A DNA stretch of 34,618 bases from a virus. Below the pieces are notes generated by a model. That model was not told the origin of the DNA, did not search any database, and saw only the letters and a list, made by a program, of their open reading frames with translations. This document shows positions 21,951 through 29,206 of the stretch, in pieces (position 1 is the first letter of the stretch; each line of letters starts with the position of its first letter). Where the stretch lies: IMG/VR virus record IMGVR_UViG_3300025000_000278, positions 1-34,618 of that record; one strand, written 5' to 3'. A program made the translations under genes and the position numbers.

Positions 21951-23225
21951 TTAAGAAGATACCTTCTTGAGACCGCTTTTTGTGAGCTTAATATGATCAG
22001 GAAATCTCTTTTTTGAACTTGCATGAGTTCTTCTCGACAGTTTCAACGGGGCGACAACTGTCATTGATTTTACCATCTCGATTTGTTTTTCTCTCCAAAG
22101 ATGCGCGTAAGTTTTGTCGATTTCTTCTCGCGAATCACCTACACGCTTGGCAATTTGCATATCACTATATCCCATATTTATTAAGTAAGAAACATGCGAA
22201 TGTCTGAAGTCGTGAATATTAATAGGTTCAATCCCAGCAACTTTAAAATAGTAGTCCTTAATATTACATAATGTCGTCGGTGGTAACCTATCATAGAAGC
22301 TGACAAGTGGGCGATCAAGTGAATAGCCAGGAAGAGTTCGATAATGGTAGATCAGGTTGATTAATAACTGATCCACTTCATCTGGTACTACAATATTTCG
22401 ATTTCCGTTTTTTGATTTCGGTGGTGTAATAATTTTGTTCGTATAGTCCCAGTTCTTGTAGACACTAAGTTCTTTATTGATGAAATCGTAGTCTCTAATA
22501 TCGAGCGCCATGAGTTCACCCTTACGTAGTCCACACCAGAACAACAATGAGAATATGATTGTATGCTGCATTCTATTCAATTCTTCATCTGGATGGCTTT
22601 TAGTCACCCTTGTATGGGCTTGTATCACACCATACAGCGTTCTATACTGTGAGGTGGTAATAATGGACATTGAAGGTAGAACAGGTACTGTACGGCGTTT
22701 CCTGAAGCCCACGTACCGTAATGGGTTAAAGTTGCACATCTTTTTTGTGATCGAGTATTCGAATATTGCATTGAGCAAAGTTTGTATTTTTTCAAGAGTT
22801 CTATTATCATAATGTTCTTCTCTTTGATTGCCAGAAGCTTTGGTGCCACTTACATAGGTGGCACTAAGTAACTTCTCTTGCCATTTTTCAATATGGATCG
22901 GTTCGATGCTTGTGAGAATCATCTCACCAAAAAAGACCTTAATGTGTTTTTCGTAAACTTTCTGATTATCATATTGAGAACGCAACTTCATGAGGTCACG
23001 GTCCTTTTGTTTCATGTATTCAGTAAACAAATCATTAAATGTGATAATCGTGCTTGCATCACGACTTTTGATTGAATCCATAAACGCAGATTCAGCATCA
23101 ATTGCATCCTGTTTTGACCATTTATCATTTCGCTGCTCTTTTTTTCGCCAATTACCGGTAGGGTCCTTGTAATTCAATCTAAAACCATAGACATACTTTT
23201 TGTCTTTTTTTAGCTTGGTAAGCAT
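21951..23225 (-). CDS. int: tyrosine integrase
   Basis: 424 aa. Order: N-terminal AP2-like arm-binding domain (KKYVYGFRLNYKDPTGNWRKK, residues ~9-29), SAM-like core-binding domain (~62-165), and catalytic domain with Arg234 (GLRKGE), His338/Arg341 (HDFRHSH) and Tyr373 (TYAHLW). Catalyses integration at attP. I chose ATG 23225 because AAGGAAG lies 7 bases upstream and the start follows the repressor stop by one base (TAG-T-ATG); an in-frame ATG at 23261 would overlap the repressor. Co-transcribed with the repressor, so it is probably expressed in the lysogen. Confidence 0.93.
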   Translation of the reverse strand: MLTKLKKDKKYVYGFRLNYKDPTGNWRKKEQRNDKWSKQDAIDAESAFMDSIKSRDASTIITFNDLFTEYMKQKDRDLMKLRSQYDNQKVYEKHIKVFFGEMILTSIEPIHIEKWQEKLLSATYVSGTKASGNQREEHYDNRTLEKIQTLLNAIFEYSITKKMCNFNPLRYVGFRKRRTVPVLPSMSIITTSQYRTLYGVIQAHTRVTKSHPDEELNRMQHTIIFSLLFWCGLRKGELMALDIRDYDFINKELSVYKNWDYTNKIITPPKSKNGNRNIVVPDEVDQLLINLIYHYRTLPGYSLDRPLVSFYDRLPPTTLCNIKDYYFKVAGIEPINIHDFRHSHVSYLINMGYSDMQIAKRVGDSREEIDKTYAHLWREKQIEMVKSMTVVAPLKLSRRTHASSKKRFPDHIKLTKSGLKKVSS

Positions 23226-23226
23226 A

Positions 23227-23862
23227 CTAGAACTTCCTTCGAATTTCGATGACTCGTCCAACTATTTCTACTGGGATGGATATGATCTCTTCATGATTGA
23301 AAACAAGCGGCTCGTAATTATTATTGAAAGGGATCAACATAATGCCTGATTCACGTTTAACAACTCGTTTTACCGTAGCATCATGTCCATTGATCAGGAC
23401 TATTCCAATTTGTCCACTATCAACATCTGCTTGTTTCTTAACGATTGCAATATCACCATCAATGATTACTGGTTGCATGCTATCACCCCTGATTTGTAAT
23501 GCAAAAAAGTCCCCAGTCTTCGCTAATTCCGGAGATATTTCTTCGTAATCAATAATATCTTGAACTGCTTCGATTGGTAACCCCGCAACAACTTTTCCCA
23601 AAACCGGTATCTTTATTCCGTTCGTTGATGGAATCGGCATCATATCTCTATGGTAGTCATTTTCATAACCAAGTAGCCATGTTTCTTTCACACCTAATGC
23701 AATTGCAATTCTAGAAATCTTGTCACTCTTTGGCATCACCTTACCGCTCATATATTGACTAATAAAAGATTTACCAATTCCGGACTTTTCTGATAAATCA
23801 GATTGTTTGAATCTTTTCATTTTGAGTGCTTGATGAAGCCTTTCAACAAAGATGCTGTCCAT
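23227..23862 (-). CDS. CI-like repressor, XRE helix-turn-helix plus S24 peptidase
   Basis: 211 aa. The helix-turn-helix is at ~18-45 (KQSDLSEKSGIGKSFISQYMSGK). The C-terminal LexA/CI fold has the self-cleavage site VVAGLP (Ala93-Gly94), catalytic Ser128 in RGDSMQP and Lys165 in ATVKRVV. Keeps lytic genes off in the lysogen and is expected to cleave itself when RecA is activated by DNA damage. Divergent from the Cro-like gene across a 166-bp control region. Confidence 0.93.
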   Translation of the reverse strand: MDSIFVERLHQALKMKRFKQSDLSEKSGIGKSFISQYMSGKVMPKSDKISRIAIALGVKETWLLGYENDYHRDMMPIPSTNGIKIPVLGKVVAGLPIEAVQDIIDYEEISPELAKTGDFFALQIRGDSMQPVIIDGDIAIVKKQADVDSGQIGIVLINGHDATVKRVVKRESGIMLIPFNNNYEPLVFNHEEIISIPVEIVGRVIEIRRKF

Positions 23863-23956
23863 AGTTTCTCCACCTTTCTATAATGATAGAATATTACTAA
23901 TTGAACTAATAATCAAATATATTTTACAAATAGTTTAAATAATTGAACTTATCGTA

Positions 23957-24010
23957 TTGACATAAAGTATCGATGCAATATATTATGTTTATAAAGTTCA
24001 ATATTGAACA
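23957..24010 (+). promoter_or_regulatory. early rightward promoter and operator
   Basis: TTGACA (23957-23962), 18-bp spacer, TATTAT (23981-23986). Immediately downstream, AGTTCAA-TA-TTGAACA (23995-24010) is a near-perfect palindrome over the start site. Further TTGAACT half-sites lie at 23901-23907 and 23943-23949 in the same control region. They are probably bound by repressor and Cro. Confidence 0.8.
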
Positions 24011-24028
24011 TCACGAAAGGAGAATCAA

Positions 24029-24253
24029 ATGATCATATATGATTTTTCTAAGCTTAAGGGAAGAATCGTGGAAAAATGTGGCACACAAGAAGATTTTGCC
24101 GTGAAAATGGGGAAATCAAGAGCTTCGATCAGTTCAAAATTAAACAATAAGGCGACGTTTAGTTCGGACGAGATCGAAAAAGCGAAAAACATCCTTGAGA
24201 TCACAAATGATGAAATTGGTATGTATTTTTTTACCTATAAAGTTCAAAATTGA
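24029..24253 (+). CDS. Cro-like regulator
   Basis: 74-aa helix-turn-helix protein: GTQEDFAVKMGKSRASISSKLNNK is the DNA-binding unit, and the C-terminal part (SSDEIEKAKNILEITNDEIGMYFF) matches small Cro/DUF739-type proteins. First gene of the rightward early operon, AAAGGAG ribosome binding site. Likely represses the repressor promoter and commits to lysis. Confidence 0.85.
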   Translation: MIIYDFSKLKGRIVEKCGTQEDFAVKMGKSRASISSKLNNKATFSSDEIEKAKNILEITNDEIGMYFFTYKVQN

Positions 24254-24257
24254 ACTT
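24240..24257. promoter_or_regulatory. second palindromic operator
   Basis: AAGTTCAA-AA-TTGAACTT, the same half-sites and 2-bp spacing as the operator at 23995-24010. It overlaps the Cro stop codon and the ribosome binding site of the next gene, an unusual place for an operator. Possibly a roadblock or looping site. Confidence 0.7.
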
Positions 24258-24269
24258 AGGAGATTGAGT

Positions 24270-24575
24270 ATGCCAACATTAAGAGAATTACTTAAGAAAC
24301 CCTTTTGGAAGGCCGGTGACCTTGCGCAAGCTTTGGGTATAAATGAGAGAACAGCTCAACGAAAAATGGCTGAAATTAGGGCTCAGTTGAAGAAAGAAGG
24401 ATTCATCAATGTACATCATTCGATGGCACCGACATCAGTTGTCATCTCAAAGTTAAAGATCGATGTCGAATGGTATGAAAAAAATGGATTACTTGATGAA
24501 GAGCTTGAAGCAACAGATGTTCATAGAGTGTCTGGTTCAAAGCCATTAGTTCGAAGTCAAAAAGTACGTTGTTAA
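24270..24575 (+). CDS. helix-turn-helix protein, possible excisionase or regulator
   Basis: 101 aa. N-terminal winged-helix-like unit PFWKAGDLAQALGINERTAQRKMAEIRAQLKKEG, then SVVISKLKIDVEWYEKNGLLDE. No catalytic motif. Position right after Cro suits an excisionase or early regulator. AGGAG 8 bases before ATG 24270. Confidence 0.6.
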   Translation: MPTLRELLKKPFWKAGDLAQALGINERTAQRKMAEIRAQLKKEGFINVHHSMAPTSVVISKLKIDVEWYEKNGLLDEELEATDVHRVSGSKPLVRSQKVRC

Positions 24576-24595
24576 GAGACAAAAGAAGGAGACAT

Positions 24596-24748
24596 ATGAA
24601 ATTATTCAAAGTTTCTAACAGTTTTCGCAGTGATGACGGTCCGATCTCTTGCTTGGTAGTCGCAGGATCAGCGGATCGAGCGCTTGATTTGGCAAAAGAG
24701 GCATTCATCAAAGAACCAGAAGAGGAGTTACTGAAATGGTCGAGATGA
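24596..24748 (+). CDS. hypothetical protein, 50 aa
   Basis: Short alpha/beta protein (MKLFKVSNSFRSDDG, ISCLVVAGSADRALDLAKEAF). AGAAGGAGA 5 bases before ATG. Overlaps the next tiny ORF by 13 bases. Not recognised. Confidence 0.6.
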   Translation: MKLFKVSNSFRSDDGPISCLVVAGSADRALDLAKEAFIKEPEEELLKWSR

Positions 24749-24843
24749 TCATCACGGTTGTCGTCTCATTATCGGTTGGATCCATCCTCGGAGTAATGAT
24801 TATGGCTTGTATTATCGTCGGAGCAAGGAGTGATAAGAAATGA
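24736..24843 (+). CDS. tiny single-pass membrane protein, 35 aa
   Basis: One hydrophobic segment (ITVVVSLSVGSILGVMIMAC) with a positively charged end (GARSDKK), so the C-terminus should face the cytoplasm. GAGGAG 9 bases before ATG. Ends with an ATGA overlap with the next tiny membrane protein. Possible roles are membrane leakage control or superinfection exclusion; unproven. Confidence 0.5.
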   Translation: MVEMIITVVVSLSVGSILGVMIMACIIVGARSDKK

Positions 24844-24935
24844 AACTTCAAGAAATCACATTCATTCTGAATTGCATTACAGTAATCATCCTACTAATTC
24901 TCATATTAAGACTCGCGAAATTCAACAGTAAATGA
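24840..24935 (+). CDS. tiny single-pass membrane protein, 31 aa
   Basis: Almost entirely hydrophobic (ITFILNCITVIILLILILRL) with a basic tail. Coupled to the previous ORF by ATGA. Its 3' end overlaps the converging minus-strand gene by 30 bp. Function unknown. Confidence 0.45.
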   Translation: MKLQEITFILNCITVIILLILILRLAKFNSK

Positions 24936-25433
24936 TTGGCTTTTCTTTCGATATCCAATACTGCGTATATATGTGACTTTAATTTTAATCTTTGTCGAAG
25001 GAGGTTCCATGTAGTAACTGAATTGAATGCTGCTATTCGATTGTAAAACTTGCGGATCATCGAGGATAAATTCATCTTCGGTAGGTAAAGGTATTTCAGG
25101 CATTTTCATACCAAATCCGAGGTCATAGTATCTTGTTTCGGGTGTATAGCCTACTAGAGGCTCAATTAGTTTGTTTTCAGAAGTAAAGAATTCGATTTTA
25201 GTGATTTTTGCAGGAACAGATGAAACGTTATGCAGTCGAAAATCAAACAAACTTACATCACCTTCTCTTCCACTATAAGTACAGTTATCAATTTCCATCT
25301 TGAAGTGATTAAGTACCTTGGTTAGCCAAATTCCATAAATGGCAATTACTAGTGCCAACACAGCAATAATGAAGTTCCATTGTTCAAATTCAATTAGGTT
25401 TAGCGCAAAAGAAGTTTGAGTAATCAGTCTCAT
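24906..25433 (-). CDS. membrane-anchored protein of unknown function
   Basis: 175 aa on the minus strand within a plus-strand early operon. One membrane segment near the N-terminus (NFIIAVLALVIAIYGIWL, about residues 20-38), then a strand-rich soluble domain (SLFDFRLHNVSSVPAKITKIEFFT) that looks immunoglobulin- or C2-like. I chose ATG 25433 (GGGGGT upstream). An extended -10 promoter TGATATACT lies at plus 25462-25470. Independent promoter and opposite strand are typical of lysogenic conversion genes. Confidence 0.65.
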   Translation of the reverse strand: MRLITQTSFALNLIEFEQWNFIIAVLALVIAIYGIWLTKVLNHFKMEIDNCTYSGREGDVSLFDFRLHNVSSVPAKITKIEFFTSENKLIEPLVGYTPETRYYDLGFGMKMPEIPLPTEDEFILDDPQVLQSNSSIQFSYYMEPPSTKIKIKVTYIRSIGYRKKSQSFTVEFRES

Positions 25434-25500
25434 GTTTTTACCCCCTATACTCATTTGAACTAGTATATCACAGCCACATTGCTATAAGAAAGGATGCAAT

Positions 25501-25860
25501 ATGCTATCAAAAATCATTGTAATCGCCGAAACAACAGAAGGCGCCATAAAAGTCATCCAAGAAATGAAGAAAGCTCACCCGGAGATCACATCAATCGAAG
25601 TCAGAATAACACAAAAAAGCGTCGCTACGAACGACGCTTCGAAAGATCGATTAACCAACTTGAATATATCTGAGGCAGCAACTCTTTCATCACTTAAATG
25701 CATGTATATGCAAAGAGAAAGTCTTCCAGAAGTCAAGATAGAGCCAACAAACTCAGATTGGTGTTGTGTAATATCGGGTATAGATGGGACCCATCGAACT
25801 CGAGGATGGGAACCTAATCTTGACGATTTAATGGCTCAAGACTGGAGAATAGTAAATTGA
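25501..25860 (+). CDS. hypothetical protein, 119 aa
   Basis: Not recognised overall. The N-terminal half is alpha/beta (KIIVIAETTEGAIKVIQEMKKAHPEITSIEVRIT). The C-terminus GWEPNLDDLMAQDWRIVN resembles the end of DUF2829-type phage proteins (pattern W-x-P..DLLAEDW), a family that includes the Thoeris inhibitor Tad2; the rest does not match, so this is only a pointer. AGAAAGGATG ribosome binding site. Confidence 0.6.
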   Translation: MLSKIIVIAETTEGAIKVIQEMKKAHPEITSIEVRITQKSVATNDASKDRLTNLNISEAATLSSLKCMYMQRESLPEVKIEPTNSDWCCVISGIDGTHRTRGWEPNLDDLMAQDWRIVN

Positions 25861-25881
25861 TGAAATTTTGGTGATGATAGT

Positions 25882-26112
25882 TTATTTCCAAGCACTCTCG
25901 CTTAAGTGAACTTTGTAAATCCACCCTGAACCATAGATTAACTCGATAAAGCCTAATTTCTTTAGAATTTTGATCGCAATTGCAATATCATCATCATCAA
26001 TATCGGAAAATTGATCGCGAATCTCTGAATAATACACATCTCGGGATTGTGTGCCGATATAACGAGTTGCTAGAAAAGTAAAAATCTCGCTAGATAAGTC
26101 AGTTCCTTCCAT
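25882..26112 (-). CDS. small winged-helix-like protein
   Basis: 76 aa on the minus strand. YSEIRDQFSDIDDDDIAIAIKILKKLGFIELI followed by a strand pair looks like a winged-helix DNA-binding unit. I chose ATG 26112 because GGAGGAGGTG stands 5 bases upstream, stronger than for the in-frame ATG 26148. Divergent from the antirepressor gene, so it may regulate it. Confidence 0.6.
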   Translation of the reverse strand: MEGTDLSSEIFTFLATRYIGTQSRDVYYSEIRDQFSDIDDDDIAIAIKILKKLGFIELIYGSGWIYKVHLSESAWK

Positions 26113-26170
26113 TTTTACACCTCCTCCCCAGGTCACACCTGTTTCCATTAAACACTAAGAAAGGGGCATT

Positions 26171-26944
26171 ATGCAACAACTCGAAATCTTCAATTACCAA
26201 GATAAGAATATCCGGACCGTGGTCATCAACAATGAACCTTGGTTCGTACTCAGAGATGTATGCGAAGTATTAAACCTGACAACTCCATCAAGAGTATCTG
26301 AACGGCTTGATCCAGACGAGGTGAGTCTAACTCATATCGTCGATTCTAAAGGTAGAAATCAAAAAACGAATATCGTCAGTGAGTCCGGCTTATATGCAGT
26401 TATCCTTCGGTCCGACAAGGAAGAGGCCAAAGAGTTCAGAAAGTGGGTGACGTCTGAAGTATTGCCGACGATCCGCAAAAGGGGGATGTTCCTGACGGTG
26501 GAGATGGTCGAGAAGACTATTACGGATCCTAACTACGTTCTTGGTGTTCTTCAGGCGTATTCAGATGCCAGGAATGAAATCTCCATCAAGGATCAGATCA
26601 TTGGTGAACTTCAACCCAAATCCGATTACCTGGATGTCATCCTTCAGTCCCAGTTGACCATGACCATCACGCAGATTGCAAAGGACTATGGAAAGACCGC
26701 GATCGAGATGAATCAATTGCTCCATGACCTGAAAGTACAATTCAAAGTGAATGATCAATGGGTGCTCTATCAATACCACCAAGCCAAAGGATATACGCGA
26801 TCCGTCACAGTGCCTATTACGCGAGGTGACGGTCGGCCGGATACGAAGCTCAATACCCAATGGACGCAGCGCGGCAGAGTATTCCTCTATAACTTGTTGA
26901 AAGAACACAATATCCTACCGCTGATCGAGAAGAAGCGAACATGA
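26171..26944 (+). CDS. phage antirepressor, BRO-N plus KilAC-type C-domain
   Basis: 257 aa. The BRO-N domain spans residues ~1-105 (RTVVINNEPWFVLRDVCEVLNLTTPSRVSERLD, SESGLYAVILRSDKEEAKEFRKWVTSEVLPTIRKRG). The C-terminal ANT/KilAC domain has MTITQIAKDYGKTAIEMNQLLHDLKVQ and GRVFLYNLLKEHNI. Expected to counteract the repressor or another regulator. AAAGGGGC ribosome binding site; overlaps the next gene by 4 bases. Confidence 0.88.
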   Translation: MQQLEIFNYQDKNIRTVVINNEPWFVLRDVCEVLNLTTPSRVSERLDPDEVSLTHIVDSKGRNQKTNIVSESGLYAVILRSDKEEAKEFRKWVTSEVLPTIRKRGMFLTVEMVEKTITDPNYVLGVLQAYSDARNEISIKDQIIGELQPKSDYLDVILQSQLTMTITQIAKDYGKTAIEMNQLLHDLKVQFKVNDQWVLYQYHQAKGYTRSVTVPITRGDGRPDTKLNTQWTQRGRVFLYNLLKEHNILPLIEKKRT

Positions 26945-27228
26945 AGCCTCTACCAAACTTCATTATTCTCTCTCAGAACCATGATCGCTATGAAGTGCTC
27001 AGATATACGGATTATGGGAAGATCGCATTACTAAAGGGGCGTGACGAAGTATCGCCGTTTGTCCTGGCGACTGAGCTTCATGTCTTACCCAACGGATCCT
27101 ATGCCTGGAATTCAAAGATTTCATTTTCTGAACAGCGAATGGCGGTTCGAGAATTTGAAAATGAAGCGCGGATCTTCCGCGAAAATAATCAAGGAGACAA
27201 AAATGAGAAATCAAAATTCGTCCGCTAA
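26941..27228 (+). CDS. hypothetical phage protein, 95 aa
   Basis: Strand-rich N-terminal two thirds (FIILSQNHDRYEVLRYTDYGKIALLKGRDEVSPFVLATEL) and a helical end. Starts by ATGA overlap with the antirepressor and overlaps the next gene by 26 bp. No motif recognised. Confidence 0.65.
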   Translation: MKPLPNFIILSQNHDRYEVLRYTDYGKIALLKGRDEVSPFVLATELHVLPNGSYAWNSKISFSEQRMAVREFENEARIFRENNQGDKNEKSKFVR

Positions 27229-27889
27229 CCTAAATCAACCACGGCCAGTAAGACGTTCAAAAGACCAAAGGATGACCATGGTCCTGATTGCATTTGTTCT
27301 CTTCAGTGCTTTCACGCTATCCATGTCAACGTTGATTCGCATCAATCTTGAGCAGCATCTCCAATCTACGTTGCTTGAACTCGAAAACATTCAGGAAGAG
27401 AATGATTCACTCTGGAGCACAGTCATCGCTCTCCAGTCCGAAAACGATGAATTGAGTGCAGAAAACAAGGCAATGCTTCTCTTGTGGCAGAATCAAGAAC
27501 CTGAGACACGTGAAGTCTGTTCGACCTCCACTTTTAAGTCCTGGATGGATTTTCGGGCAATTACTTCAAAATCTTCGGTCCAGTATAAACTCCAGCAATC
27601 AGCCACTACAGATAAGAACTACGGATTCAGGATGATCGATGGCAACATTCTCGTCGCGATGGGACCTCAATACGGACCTGTCGGATCGAAATATATCATT
27701 CAGTTCGAAGATGGGAAAGTGATTAATGCCATGATTGGAGATATCAAACATCAAGGTTGCACATCCGATGATGGATCCATGATCGAGTTCATAGTCGATT
27801 CAAACACATTACCAAAGTTTCTGAAGACATCCGGTAACTTCAATCAGTTATTCCACGGGTCCATTTCAATGATCAGAGAAGTGAAATGA
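27203..27889 (+). CDS. membrane-anchored coiled-coil protein with barrel-like C-domain
   Basis: 228 aa. Basic N-terminus, one membrane segment (about residues 24-43, MTMVLIAFVLFSAFTLSMST), and a coiled coil ~48-92 (LLELENIQEENDSLWSTVIALQ). The C-terminal domain (ILVAMGPQYGPVGSKYIIQFEDGKVINAMIGDIKH) recalls double-psi barrel or 3D-type wall-active folds. The topology would put that domain outside the membrane. ATG 27203 has AAGGAGA 6 bases upstream. Overlaps the ASCH gene by 4 bases. Possible role in blocking DNA entry of other phages; inferred. Confidence 0.6.
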   Translation: MRNQNSSANLNQPRPVRRSKDQRMTMVLIAFVLFSAFTLSMSTLIRINLEQHLQSTLLELENIQEENDSLWSTVIALQSENDELSAENKAMLLLWQNQEPETREVCSTSTFKSWMDFRAITSKSSVQYKLQQSATTDKNYGFRMIDGNILVAMGPQYGPVGSKYIIQFEDGKVINAMIGDIKHQGCTSDDGSMIEFIVDSNTLPKFLKTSGNFNQLFHGSISMIREVK

Positions 27890-28548
27890 AACCGATCCTG
27901 TTTAACACTGAAATGGTGAGGGCAATCATTGACGGTCGCAAGACGGTCACAAGGCGAGTGATTAAAGTTCCTACGAGCTATGACAAAATAGGGATTAAAA
28001 AGAATAGTAAATCGGTAATGTTTGATGAATGTGGTGAATACATGGTCAATCGAGAAGAAAAGTACTTTTTCTTAAGCGATAAATGGAAAGAAGTCAAGTT
28101 TCCGTGTCATATCGGCGACATCCTATACATCCGCGAAACGTGGCAAACGTGGTACGACGAAATCGTCGATGTAATGAAGTATTGCTATTACGAAGATATG
28201 ATTCGTAGAAATGTTGTGTTCACTGAAGAAGAAGATGAACCAATTAAATGGAAGCCATCAATCCATATGCCCAAAGAAGCTGCACGAATTTTCTTGAAAG
28301 TCACCGGTGTAAGGGTTGAACGACTGCAAGCCATCAATACACGTGACCACAACGAACTGTTTTGGGAAGGCTACCCATATGGGTTTTCAGATCATGAAGG
28401 GATACCACCAATTCAATTATTTGAAAAACTATGGGATTCAACAGTAAAAGACGATCAATACAAGTGGAAATCGAATCCCTGGGTATGGGTGATCGAATTT
28501 GAACGATGTGAAAAACCGGAGTTTGGTAATGACGTCGATAATGGATAG
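27886..28548 (+). CDS. ASCH-domain phage protein
   Basis: 220 aa. The start MKPILFNTEMVRAIIDGRKTVTRRVIK, the GDILYIRETWQ motif and the late NPWVWVIEF strand are the standard marks of phage ASCH (PUA-like, RNA-binding fold) proteins. The role in infection is not known for the family. It overlaps the previous gene by ATGA. Confidence 0.8.
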   Translation: MKPILFNTEMVRAIIDGRKTVTRRVIKVPTSYDKIGIKKNSKSVMFDECGEYMVNREEKYFFLSDKWKEVKFPCHIGDILYIRETWQTWYDEIVDVMKYCYYEDMIRRNVVFTEEEDEPIKWKPSIHMPKEAARIFLKVTGVRVERLQAINTRDHNELFWEGYPYGFSDHEGIPPIQLFEKLWDSTVKDDQYKWKSNPWVWVIEFERCEKPEFGNDVDNG

Positions 28549-28605
28549 AAAACAAATGATAATGCAAACCAGTGAACCAATTAACATGGTCAAGGAGGTT
28601 AACTC

Positions 28606-28908
28606 ATGAAGACATTCAAAGGCAAACGGTCATTGGCCGAAGTGAAGATTTTACTTCGAGAACGTGGCTACAGTATTCCGCGTTCAAGCCAGGAACAGTA
28701 CAACCAAGGCAGCGATTGGATCCTATTTATCGGAAAGAAAGATCGCATTCTATATAACACGATCGCCGCCACCTTCACGGTTTTCGATTTGAAGACGGAC
28801 GAAGTGCTTGGGACGCATCTCAGCACACATCTTGAGAGTGAGACATGGTACCTGGATCTGTTGAATACGTTTTATATCGAATCGGAGGAAACCGAACATG
28901 ACGCGTGA
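28606..28908 (+). CDS. hypothetical protein, 100 aa
   Basis: Alpha/beta: helix SLAEVKILLRERGY, strands DWILFIGKKDRILYNTIAATFTVFDL, then an acidic helix and tail. Strong AAGGAGG 9 bases before ATG. Overlaps the next gene by 11 bases. Not recognised. Confidence 0.65.
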   Translation: MKTFKGKRSLAEVKILLRERGYSIPRSSQEQYNQGSDWILFIGKKDRILYNTIAATFTVFDLKTDEVLGTHLSTHLESETWYLDLLNTFYIESEETEHDA

Positions 28909-29203
28909 AATCGAAGACCAGAACAATCTGATCGAGACGCTTAGAAATCTTCGGAAGGCTGATGAGGAATGCATCAAACAACTGATCGAGACGGTGAAGG
29001 AACGAGATATGGTCATCTATAAGCTTCGGAGGTCCTTTGTCCGCCAACAACTCATTCTACTTGCGAAACGTAATATGAAGCCGCTTGATCAAGTGAAGTT
29101 CGATGCCGTCGATTACATTCTCCTAAAGACGTGTGGAATCGATTCCACCACCGCCGACGTCTTAGCCAAAGAGATCATTGAAAATCTGACGGAGATGCCT
29201 TGA
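28898..29203 (+). CDS. hypothetical coiled-coil protein, 101 aa
   Basis: Residues 1-60 form a charged coiled coil (IEDQNNLIETLRNLRKADEECIKQLIETVKERDMVIYKL), and the C-terminal part is a small helical bundle. Between a hypothetical gene and the second recombinase; could be a partner of either. ATG follows GAGGAAACC. Confidence 0.6.
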   Translation: MTREIEDQNNLIETLRNLRKADEECIKQLIETVKERDMVIYKLRRSFVRQQLILLAKRNMKPLDQVKFDAVDYILLKTCGIDSTTADVLAKEIIENLTEMP

Positions 29204-29206
29204 TCG

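Noticed and set aside
22510-22812. Plus-strand ORF opposite the integrase (also 22013-22207, 22878-23075)
   Set aside because: Shadows of the integrase reading frame without ribosome binding sites.
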